Source of the DNA: Petunia secreta
Taxonomy: Eukaryota > Streptophyta > Magnoliopsida > Solanales > Solanaceae
Direction: 5' to 3'
Length of the DNA: 64,000 bases
Assembly (NCBI GenBank): GCA_029990175.1
Contig: JARKIP010000053.1
Coordinates: 16,634,001-16,698,000 of the forward strand
The notes under the pieces are model-generated. The model was not told the origin of the DNA, made no database searches, and worked only from the letters and a program-made list of their open reading frames with translations. This document shows positions 34,081 to 44,166 of the stretch, one piece after another. Position 1 is the first letter of the stretch; every line of letters begins with the position of its first letter. The position numbers and the translations under genes are program-made.

Positions 34081-35269
34081 TTATTTAGGCTTCGGAGGAT
34101 GTGTGCAAGTTTCCTATTCTGTCCTTCACCCCCTCAATTTGCTCACGTAATCTTTGTCCTTTTTGCATGTACTTTCCATTGTGGTTTGTATATAGTTGTT
34201 TTTGGCCTTCGTGGTGGCCATCTAGCAACTGGTGGGAGTAGTTCAATTTCTAAAATGAATGCTGGAATCTCCCATCTACTTTTATCCAGTATCGGATTAA
34301 CATGGAACTGGTATGTCTTTACCAGGGACTTTGTTGAGTAGTAGATACAACTGCAATCTTCTTCTTCCAGGCCTTTCCACTTTAGAATAGCCAAAGCAGT
34401 CACACATGACAGTTCTTCCATTTGAAATTTTCCACAACAGCATGTCTGTTCTTTTAGGTCAACAATGAATTTCTTGTCACCATCATAGAGAGTTGCTTTC
34501 TGTCCTGTTGAATGTATCTATGATACACAGGATGATACATGTTTGAAATAGAAAATACAAGGAAGATACATGATGAAAGAACATAGATACAATGGAAATG
34601 AAATAGTTTCTATAATACCTTAAGCTGCATAGCTGTGTTTCTATACCCATCCAGTATTTTCTTGTTCTTTAATCCAAGAGGTGTGAATGTCTCGTGTGCT
34701 TTCTTCCTGTTATCATCGCTCCAAGTCCTAACTAGTGAGCGCATGTACTCCATAAATGCGACTACAGGCATATCACGCGCATCTCTGTTCACTGCATGCA
34801 AGGATCTGCAGTGTTTGATGTCATCCCCTAGTTAATGTTGAATACGCCTTTGACCATTTATGGTATCCGACGTTTACCAACTATGCTTTGATATGTTTAT
34901 CTATATTTTGCACACTTTTCATGTATATATCAAATTCCTGTATTGTGTATGCCTTGGCCATACTAAAGAATGTCTCATGGAGCTTCTCTTCACATTTCTT
35001 GAACTTTGTCTTGAGGTTGTTCCACAAGTGCCATATGCATGCATAGTGTGGGACCTGAGGATATACGATGGTAGTAGCCTTGATTATGCTCTCATTACGG
35101 TCTGAGACAACACATATGTTTTCTCTCTCACTGTAAGCATTTTTGAACTTCTCGAAGAACCAATGCCATGAGGCATAGTTCTCTGAATTAACAATTGCAT
35201 ACGCAAGTGGCAGTATGCTCCCTATGGAAAGAAACAGTAAGATAAATATTTGAAACAGTATCACACAAG

Positions 35270-35640
35270 TACAAAGCTGAAACAGTCTGATTCAAATAAA
35301 AAGCAGAAACACTGAAGTATAGGCCTCAAAAAACCTGATACCAAAATTGAAGCAGTCTGATACAAATAAAACATGTGGCTGAAAAAGCTTGATACAAAAG
35401 TTGGAAATAGTTTGATACAAAGGTGAAACAGTCTGATACAAATAAAAGATGATGAAACAGAAAAAATATATGGTTTAAAAAGCCTGATACCAAAGCTCAA
35501 ATAGTATGATACAAAGCTGAAACAGTATGATACAAAGCTGAAACAGTATGATACAAATGAAACATGCTGAAACAGAAAAATATGGAACTGAAACAGTTGA
35601 AACACTATGATACAACAGGCAGCATTAAAAATCGCTTTAC
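35270..35640. repeat. GATACAAA/GAAACAGT word repeats in a transposase intron
   Basis: This intron is built from about twenty interspersed copies of TGAAACAGT(C/A)TGATACAAA, in places exact tandem copies (35505-35555). It lies between the two exons of the DDE domain. Confidence 0.8.
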
Positions 35641-36179
35641 CTGCTGCATCTAATATACTGGCCGGTAGGAATGTTCCTTTGTGTAATGCTTTTAGGAAGC
35701 TACCATCGACGACTATGATTGGTTTGCAATGTTGAAATCCCTTTATGGAAGCATTCAAAGCAACAAAAGAATACTTGAAGAAATGATCTTCATTTGCTTG
35801 CAAAGCAACAATTGACCCTGGGTTTCTTTGCTCTAACATATACAGGTAACTTGGCAGCTTCTTATAAGATTCAGTTGGTCTCCTCGTATCATTGCAATGG
35901 CAATTTCTTTTGATCTCCATGCCTTCATGTAATCTATGAGTACACTATAAAACCTCTGCATATCGTCCATTATCTTTTTAGGCTTGAAGGTCGACTTTGG
36001 GTCAACCACCCTGTCCTTGATGATCATACCGAAAATTCGTGATGTAAGTTGCGCTTGTCCATACACTCTTTCTTTGTATGGGCATGTGTGTTCATTTGTG
36101 AATTCTCTAACTTTGAACAAAGTTGATGAATTCAAGCTGGATGCCCTAAATTTCCATTTGCAATTTTCGCCTTTGCATA

Positions 36180-36610
36180 TCAGGCAATATTTATAGATAT
36201 AGAAAGATACAGAGAATAATTATATGATACAGAAAGATACAGAGAGCAGTTACATGATACAAAAATATATAGCATGATACAAATATGATTTACTTAGGTT
36301 CTAACCCATGTATGATACAGTCAAATACGGTAGAGTTATGCAGCAGACACAGTGATATAGAAGACACATACAAGATACAAACTGATACAACTTGAAATAA
36401 ACTGGCACAGTGTGATACAAAACACAAAATAAGAGATTGCATATACATAAAGACACATATCAGATACAAAGCTAATAAGAATATCTCTTAGACTCCTTAT
36501 GATACAGTTAGACACAAACAGATACAGTGAAACTGCTAAAACACATGTAAGATACAGTAGGAAAAAAACTTATACAGCATGACACAAAACACAAGTACTG
36601 AGATTTCATA
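36180..36610. repeat. GATACA word repeats in the first transposase intron
   Basis: About 430 bp of AGATACAG / TGATACAAA / GACACA words separate the DNA-binding exon from the CxxxxC exon. Tandem copies of GATACAGAAAGATACAGAGA lie at about 36200-36245. Confidence 0.75.
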
Positions 36611-37099
36611 CCTTGTTGTACTTGATCTCTCAACCTTAAAATAAAAAATTTCTCGTATCGCAAATCGTTTCATTGCCATCACTACAGTCTTTTTGTGAAG
36701 GTACACTTGGCCCTCTAATATCTCGTTATATGCACTATTTTTAACTACCCCTACTTCATCCACCTCATGCTCGTCGCAAGTTCTTTTAATCAGTAGTGCC
36801 ACCGTTTCAACACTACTTATAACTGTATCATCAATGCTCTTGTCTTTAGTCCAACTGTTTCTGTCTGTAGCAAGATAATTTCCCACTGTATCAGTATTGT
36901 ATCTTTCTGTATCTCTACTACAATATCTTTGATTGTGATACAAAGTGGATACTTTTCGATCCCTTTTTTTTTCTAGTTTAAGACTTGTATACATTAAAAC
37001 ACCCATGTTATTGTGTATCTCTAAACCTGGACTTTTTTCTATTAACTTATACTTACTTTTAAGAATTTTCCCAGCCAGATCAATGTTCAGTTGCTTCAC

Positions 37100-37443
37100 A
37101 ACTGTATCACAAAGTATCTGAAAGTTTGCATCGAAATTTATCGCGATTGCGTCAACAAGAAAATCGATATAATTGTCAAATTTTTCTCATCTTCCTATAT
37201 TTTTAATAGAATTTGTATCTGTGCCATTGAAAACAATTGTTATTCTAAAGTTTTGATTTTTATTTGTTTAAACTGTAAAAAATGAGCAGAAACAGAGGAG
37301 AAACAGACGCGAAACAGAGGAGAAATAGTAGCAGCTTCTTAAAATTTTGGATGCAAACAGGGGAGGACATGTAGAAACAGAAAATATACGACTTTGAGCA
37401 TTTGAAGAATCGTGAAACTGAAAAAAATGGAAGTAGATTGATG
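37100..37443. other. MULE 5' flank of the transposase gene
   Basis: These 340 bp hold no recognised feature except GAAACAGAGGAGAAACAG-like words at 37285-37330. It is presumably transposase upstream sequence, now separated from the MULE end by G3. Confidence 0.5.
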
Positions 37444-37448
37444 AAAAG

Positions 37449-40064
37449 TGAAACGACCTCGGTCAGTCGTTTCGGAAGTTAGGACTCCGATTGACGTGCC
37501 GATAATTTTAAAATATTCATAATGTCCATTAGGACATGTCTGTAAAATTTGAGCTAAATCAGACCTCGTTTGGTAGGCATCGGAAGAAGGTTTCAGTTTT
37601 TATTGGCGATAAATATTAAAAAGAGATTTTCGAGCTCGGTTTTGCCGAACGAGCTCTGAATCGAAATCCGAAAGTGTTATTAGGTTCGTATGATTATTTG
37701 TGACTTTTGTAAACTTTCGAAAGTGAATTTCGATGTTGTTCGGCTAGTTTCCGCTAAAATGCCAAAAGTTAAATAATTTGACTTCTTTTCATTTAAATTC
37801 GCATCTTGAGTGTCGAGAGACCGATTTGAGATCCGCCTTCGCGAGTATGTTACATATATTTTGTATAACTTGTATGCAAAAGCTGGAATTATTTCGAATA
37901 TCGTAGGGTACCGTTTTAATTTTTACTGTAGCAACGAATTTAAAAAAAAAAAAAAAAAGGAAAAATTGCATAGGTCGGTTACCAAGGGATCATATTGATC
38001 CCTTGGCAGATACGTGCAACAAACCAGAAACAAAAGAACGAAACATTGAACAGAGAAATGAGAATGACGCAGTAGAGGGAAAATACCAGAAAATGAGAAA
38101 AGGGGCCGGAGAAAAGTAGAATTTTCACCCTGAAAATATTCAGGTAATGATCCTAATATATTATTTGAGTTTATTACGTGTGTTTGAATATATTTTAACA
38201 GTAAAATAGGGATATTAGACATCGCCCTAACGACGTAAATTGATAGTTTAAAGGGTCAAATGGACCCCGATAATGAAATTGATTATATATTCGTGTTCAG
38301 TGAGTTATGGGCAACTTATAAATGTAATTTATTTGGGGTTTGGTTATGTGACCTTATACCCTGTATATAGGCCTGGCCTACGTATTGCGTATACGAATAG
38401 GGTATTAGGCTCCTACCCGGATTACCCTAAGACATAAGGAATGAAGCCTTTAGCCTAATTTGATATATTTTTCTGCTTATTGATCACAGTGGGATCGTTT
38501 GGCAATGAATTCAAAAAATAACGCGGTTGTTGGTCGCAATGCTAATTTTTTAGAGAAGTAAGTGTTTATATCCATTTCTTTGGAGGCACCTGGCCTCATG
38601 GATTTTCTACCACGTATTCCTTACGTGTGTAGCTGCCGATAGGCGTACTCATTACGCCTTAGCTTTGGATTTATATTGTATATTATATGTTATGTCCTAT
38701 TGTTGGTATTGCATTGAGAATCTGAGCATTGTACCCTGGCTGTAAGTTGGCATCTACTTCCCGGCTGTCGATGAGAGTCTCGCGCCGGTGAAGGGTTATT
38801 ATTGCATCACATTGCATTCATACGCATTATTTGTCATTCATATGCATTACATTGCATATCATATTGTGTGCAGGAGTATTCCGCCTCAGGAGCAGGAGGA
38901 TTCCGCTCCATTGTATCATATTGAGGGTAGGAGGATTCCGCCCTATGAGCAGGAGTATTCCGCTCTTATGTCAGATATTGAGTGCAGGAGTATTACGCCT
39001 CAGCTTTACATTATATCGGGTGCAGGAGTATTCCGCCCCAGGAGAGTGCAGGAGTATTCCGCCTCTGGTTTATATTATATCGGGTGCAGGAGTATTCCGC
39101 CCCAGGAGCAGGAGTATTCCGCTCCAGTTGGTTATCAGATTGAATTCCCCTCAAATGCAGGAGTATTCTGCTTCAGGATGGGATTACGAGCACATGTGAC
39201 CCTTTGCATCACATTTCATTTCATTTCATTTCATCTCATCTCGATTCATACCATTGTGTAGACTTGTGGTACATAACTACTATTCGGCTTATACGTGCAT
39301 TGCTTATTTGCCTATATATTCCTGGCTCGTATTCTGGGTTGCGAGGGTCGGATTGCACGCCGCAACAGGATGAATATATGGATCGGGTTGCACGCCGCAA
39401 CAGGAAGTATTTTTGATTTTTGATATGTTCGGGATACCTATATGTTCCGGCTATCTTACGTTCCTGGTTTTAATGAATTTGTGATTTCATACGTGTTTCT
39501 AGTTATTATTTGGCTTTGCCTTTTCATAATTTAAATAAGAGGAATTTTGTTTATCTTTTTCTCTTCTCCCTGGCTAGCTATCCAATTCTTTGAGGTGACT
39601 AGTCCGCCCCACTTATTGAGTCCTTTGACTCACCCTTGTTTGTTATTTGTTTCTTGTCTATCTATTTCGTTTCGGCAGGTTTGCTCCAGGATTGAGTTCG
39701 CCACTTTGTGAAGGAGCGAAGATGACTTCAGCTGTCAGGGTGAACCAGCTTTTATTCTGGATGGCCACCAGTTTATTGGTTATTATTTCAGTTGCGTTCT
39801 GCTCCCTTCACAAGGTATCTGTCTTCTTTTGTACTCTTAGATGTCTAGTCTGGATAACCCTAAACCTAGTATGTTGGGTAGTCAGCTGTAATTTCTTTTG
39901 TACAGCTAGAGGTATCAGTATGTCTGTGTTTTTGTTTTAAGTGTTGTCCTTATTTATGAATTATTATATTTATTTTCCTAATTTAATTGGTAAGGGTTCG
40001 CCCGACGGGTCTAGGGGAGGATGTCGGGTGCCCGCACGGCCTAACAGGATTTCGGGTCGTGTCA
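37449..40064 (+). repeat. G3 5' LTR (2616 bp)
   Basis: It starts TGAAACGACCTCGGTCAG and ends GGGTCGTGTCA. It contains an A17-like run near 37941, repeats of GGAGTATTCCGCC (about 38868-39180), and two diverged 36-bp-type units near 39350. Compared by eye with the 3' LTR, the first 510 bp differ at about 20 sites, but about 800 bp further on differ at only about 3. Confidence 0.92.
38868..39180 (+). repeat. GGAGTATTCCGC repeat array in G3 5' LTR
   Basis: About ten copies of GCAGGA(G/T)TATTCCGC(C/T) with variable spacers of 20-45 bp. It is the diverged equivalent of the 57-bp arrays of G2 and G4. The 3' LTR has the same array (about 45588-45900). Confidence 0.85.
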
Positions 40065-40065
40065 G

Positions 40066-40079
40066 TTGGTATCAGAGCC
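40066..40079 (+). other. G3 primer-binding site
   Basis: TTGGTATCAGAGCC follows the 5' LTR after one spacer base. It is the expected complement of the initiator Met-tRNA 3' end. Confidence 0.9.
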
Positions 40080-42885
40080 TTATTTAGAGTCTATCCAGAC
40101 TAAGACAGTGTCTAGTAGAGTCTCGCTGATGGGTACGTAGACGTCCGTACTTATCTACGAGAGGCTATGATGGCATTTAGGAAGTTTCACGTCCTTCATT
40201 TCTGATCGTGCGTCGGTCTAGGATGCAAAAGTATTTTCGTTAATTCGTTCGTGGTAATTGTGAATCTTCGTGCGACAAATCAGCAAACGGTATGAGTTCA
40301 AGACGAAGCAGTCTAGCCTGGGGTTAGCACTGATGAAGCCCCGAAAGTTTTTAATCGTGCTGACGATCTAATTACGGAGGTCCCAGCAGTACGAGCTCGC
40401 GATGGGCTAGGGAGCAGGGCCTTGTGATTCCCTTGGTTCTCTACGACGCTTTACGAGAATCTTGGTGATGCAGATACCGCAAGAACCTATTATTTGCTAG
40501 ACAGCTTATCAGGTTGCCGCAGATGTAGATGTTCGGTCTCAGGGAGCTCCTATTCCAGTTCTTAATATTGCCGCAGTAAAGTATGTTCCGGAGGTGGCAT
40601 GTGTTGTACCTCTAATTGTTCTGGCTGGTTAGCCACCCGAGGTAATAGTTCGGTCCGAGTGCCCAAAGTGTTTGCATTATTTTACGTGGTTGAATCTTCC
40701 GATATTCTCAAGCCATGCATCAGATAATCCTTGTGTAAGCTTTTTAAAATAAAATGATGTCAGCGTATCCTTCTGGCTCTTGATTAAATCGAGCGATATG
40801 GTGTTGATTATTCTGCTTTCCAGTTTCAGGGTCCAGTCTTGAATTGGTGGGCCTCTCTCTCTTATTAGCTAACTTGTTTGATTTTTCTTCTAGATTCATG
40901 GAAAAGTTCCTTTCGCTTAGCGAGCAAGATGAAAAGAGTCGCCAGTTTGAGTGGATTAGACAGGGTAGCCTGTCGGTTAGCGTGTTGATTTCAGAATATG
41001 AGATTAAATTCTTCAGGATGGCTGGATATGCACTAGAACTAGTCCATGAACCTTCCGAGAATGTTCAAATATTTATTGGTGACCTTTCTTTTTTCTTGAG
41101 ATCCCAGATGGCTCGAGGAATTAAGGTTGGGACTTTATTTGATGTTGTTGGTTATATTGCTCAGAGGTGTTAGGCGTACCATAAGTTAGAGCGGGAAGAG
41201 TTAGAGCGAGAAAGCAAGAGATCCCGTGGCCCTAGTGGGTAACTATGGTACCTCATTTGGAGGTAAGAGTTCTGATTATTTTGGGAGGTTACCTTCCAGG
41301 TTATCTCAGCTTGTGTCACGTAATTCTTAGAGTGTGCCAGTAGCTCGTCAAGATCAGATTCAGTCTTTTCTTTACAACTATCAACAATCTGTCCAGTTCC
41401 CATATTCAACAAAAAGGTGTTATCATTATTTTGAGTCTGATTATCCTTTGAGGAGTTTTCCTGTTATCATTGTTGTGAGTCTGGCTATCCTTTGAGGAGT
41501 TTTCCCTTACTCCGACAAGTTAGCAGTCGTTTTTTCTCTCGTCATCAGGCATCTGCGCAGTCGCAGGGGATTTCATTTAGATCTCAATCAGCAAAAGAAA
41601 TGCCACCATCCGGTAAAGGTTGAGAGCGTGGTGGCAATTATTCTTCAGAATGTAATTATTAATATAACGGCTTAGTTCAGCCGCAGAGGTAGTTTTATGA
41701 ACTACTAGTCTGGCAGGATGCTGAGGTATCCGATATAGTAAACCCTGAGATTTCTTCTTCTCTTAAATGTGAGTAAGATTTGATTCTTTCGATTGATCTG
41801 GAAATGGTGTGTCTTATCATATTTCGACGGTTTCCTTTGATATTGTCGTAAATAAGAATTGGTGACGGTAGAGGGGTGAGTTTCTGATACGATTTATTCC
41901 TGGCATTTATGAGACCCTATTAGTTTATCTGATCTAAATATGAGAGATTTGACGGTGAGCTTGTTATTGCCTACTTGGCATCCTGTTATGCCACCTTGTA
42001 TTATTATGTCAAGTCATTTTACCTCTCTTCTCGGAATCAGTGTTGGTAGGATGATGGGATTCTTATTCGTCACCATCAGGAAGTGTCGTTTTTTTTTCCG
42101 GTGTAAAGTGGCTGGTAAGTAATGCTCGATCTATGTTTCTCCTCTTAGTTCAAGATTCTAGTAGAGTCATGTTATTCTATGAGCTTGTCTTAGTTATAAA
42201 AAGGGTATTCTGGTAAATCGTCAGAGTTTCCTTCTTATTGGGAGGTTAAATTGGTATGGATGTTTTCCCTTAAAGCTTATTTAATGTTTATCTCTTCAAT
42301 TGCGATTCTTTGGCTCGCCTGACTCAGAAGTAGTCTAGCTTTGGTAGCCAAGCAAATAAGAAGATGAACTTCCTGAAGCTCTAATTATTTCTATGCTCGA
42401 TCCATTCCCATTTCTTCTTCGTCCGGTACTAGTGAGCTTGGGCGATTGATAGCCGTTTGTGACGTTCCCTGTGTTGAGCCAGAGTACGTGTTATTGTAGC
42501 CGGGTAAGCATATTATTGTTTTGGATATCAGTTTATCCGGGTATCCATTCCCATGTATAGTATAGTGCTGGTTCTGTTTTTGCGGGTCATCCAGTGTCAG
42601 GGAAAACTCTGCCGAAATTTTTATATAGAAGTACCATCCATCAGGCGATGGTGTTTACGGCAAAGGTATGGAGTTATGAACTCGAGAGTTGCAGCTGGTT
42701 GGCAACTCGAAAGGGTAGTTGGTAGCTTAGGTCTGCCTACGTTTGAGTTTTAGCTAAATCTTCTTTAGTCCAGCAGACTGCGCGGGGATGGTTATTCCTT
42801 TTCAAATAGTTGCATGAGTTTGTGCTTTAACTGGAGCAGTCTTCCTCTAAATACTGAATGGTAATATTAAATCTCTGAGGTGTTG
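40080..42885 (+). pseudogene. G3 gag remnant and filler
   Basis: The best preserved part is 40844-41173, where the capsid-like segment reads FMEKFLSLSEQDEKSRQFEW and later FLRSQMARGIKVGTLFDVV, homologous to G4 gag at about 56500-56760. Downstream, 41180-41250 still matches the ELERESKRSR linker. Between 41690 and 41780 a trace of the region before the protease (QPQR-like) is visible. From there to 42885 I see no pol motif. It matches G2's interior, so the loss of pol predates both insertions. Confidence 0.8.
42526..42640 (+). other. Patch in G3 interior similar to the foreign U3 of G2
   Basis: ATCAGTTTATCCGGGTATCC and the following 90 bp (to AACTCTGCC) closely match the minus strand of G2's left LTR at about 14205-14305. 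At the corresponding internal place G2 has a different sequence, so this is a local replacement in one of the two. Confidence 0.75.
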
Positions 42886-43840
42886 ATACCACTTTTCTCA
42901 CGACCCAAAGTAAGGCCACGGCAGAAATCTACAATGAGTGTCGATCATTGCTAAACCCACTAATAATCTATTAACGACAGAGATAAGTTGGCGACCTGAT
43001 CATATATACGTACCTATCTGCTGAAAGCATAAAGTCTGGAAAGATGACACGACTTTAACTTGCTGGCAATTAGAGCATTGAGCCACAAATTCTGCTATGT
43101 CACACTTCATTCCATCCCACTAATAAATCTGCTCAAGATCATGGTACATCTTAGTCGAACCTAGATGAACAGTGTATTTAGAATAATGAGCCTCTATCAT
43201 AATCTGTCCACGTAAATTTGCAACATCGGGAGCACAAAGTCTATCTTTATACATGGGAAAACTGTCAGTAGTAACCCTCTATGGTGACTCCATTTTTTTT
43301 CTGGCTATCTGTCTGTATTCAACTAGAACTGGATCCTCATACTGACGTAGTTTTACTTCATGAAAATTTAGAGTTAAAGGTCTAGTGCAGCTTGTCGACA
43401 ATCCATCATATATCTCTTTCACACCTCAACTCTTTGAGAAGTTACTTTAGCGTTATAAGTGCACATGTAATCAACTCTGTTGATGGTATTCTGCCTCAGC
43501 TGAAGGTCCAACTACACGTCTCTTTTATATTTACTTTTTCAAGTCATAATAGTTCCAAATCGAAGACAATACCCTGAGGTAGATGTTCAGTCTGAAGATC
43601 GTTCTTGGTCTACATCATACTATCCAGTAGTAGTTGCATGATCCTTATCCTTATATGATAGACCCTGTTCAGATGAACCTTTGACATGCATTAGGATATG
43701 AGTAACTACATTCCCATAAGGAGCTTGCGGAACAACACTAACATCAACTGAGATGTTGCATAGTACGTTCGTAAAAACAATATAGCTTGCATCAAATTTT
43801 CTATAGTGTGTAGTGACAAGGTACCTCAAAAGCTCCCCTA
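42886..43840 (-). pseudogene. 955-bp insert in G3 with inverted Ty3 integrase fragment
   Basis: G2 runs without interruption where G3 has this block, and TTG occurs on both sides. On the minus strand, about 43040-43290 encodes the H2C2 zinc-binding start of a Ty3 integrase (DRLCAPDVANLRGQIM, then TKMYHDL and CDIAEFVAQCSNCQQVKV). The left edge reads as an LTR end (GGGTCGTGA on the minus strand) followed by TGGTATCA. No integrase core follows, and stops are present. Confidence 0.75.
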
Positions 43841-44118
43841 TTGCATCAAGCGTGAGCTAATTCTTAGAATCATGTTAACCCATTCAAAGTTCCGTGTATC
43901 TTTGCTTCGAAAATATAGAACTCTCTTCCCGTGATCGAGGAAGGATCAGCTTAGTCAGAATAAGTTGTGCAATAGTATTATCATATTATCCAGATATATT
44001 TTATTCCAAAAGTACGAGGTGCGTAATATAATTTTGATCCTGTAATCAAGAGATAAGATCCGTGGGATAGTTTATGAAGGTCGTGCAAGTTCTTTTGTTA
44101 TCTGTGCGAATTTTTCTT

Positions 44119-44166
44119 TAGACTTAGGCTCGTTCGAGGACGAACGAGAGTTTAAGTGGAGGAGAA
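44119..44166 (+). promoter_or_regulatory. G3 pre-PPT hairpin and polypurine tract
   Basis: A perfect 8-bp inverted repeat (CTCGTTCG, 44129-44136; CGAACGAG, 44141-44148) surrounds AGGA. The purine tract GTGGAGGAGAA ends at the LTR start (44167). Confidence 0.85.

Larger units (their letters stand above)
34100..37099 (-). pseudogene. MuDR-type MULE transposase, multi-exon, decayed
   Basis: In transcript order, the first exon (37099 to about 36613) ends with the MuDR DNA-binding motif (GQVYLHKKTVVMAMKRFAIR) before a GT donor. The next (about 36190-35640) has CKGENCKWKFRAS, PKSTFKPKKIMDDM, a frameshift near 35885, then the DDE core start (KPIIVVDGSFLKALHKGTFL, first Asp). After a GATACA-rich intron, 35264-34881 has LPLAYAIVNSENYASW, the second Asp (VVSDRNESI) and a Cys-His pair in HYACIWHLW. 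The exon at 34801-34610 follows. The last (about 34490-34143) has a SWIM finger with CCC and LSCVTA where CxHA is expected, so its His is lost. It would catalyse cut-and-paste transposition if intact. Confidence 0.85.
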
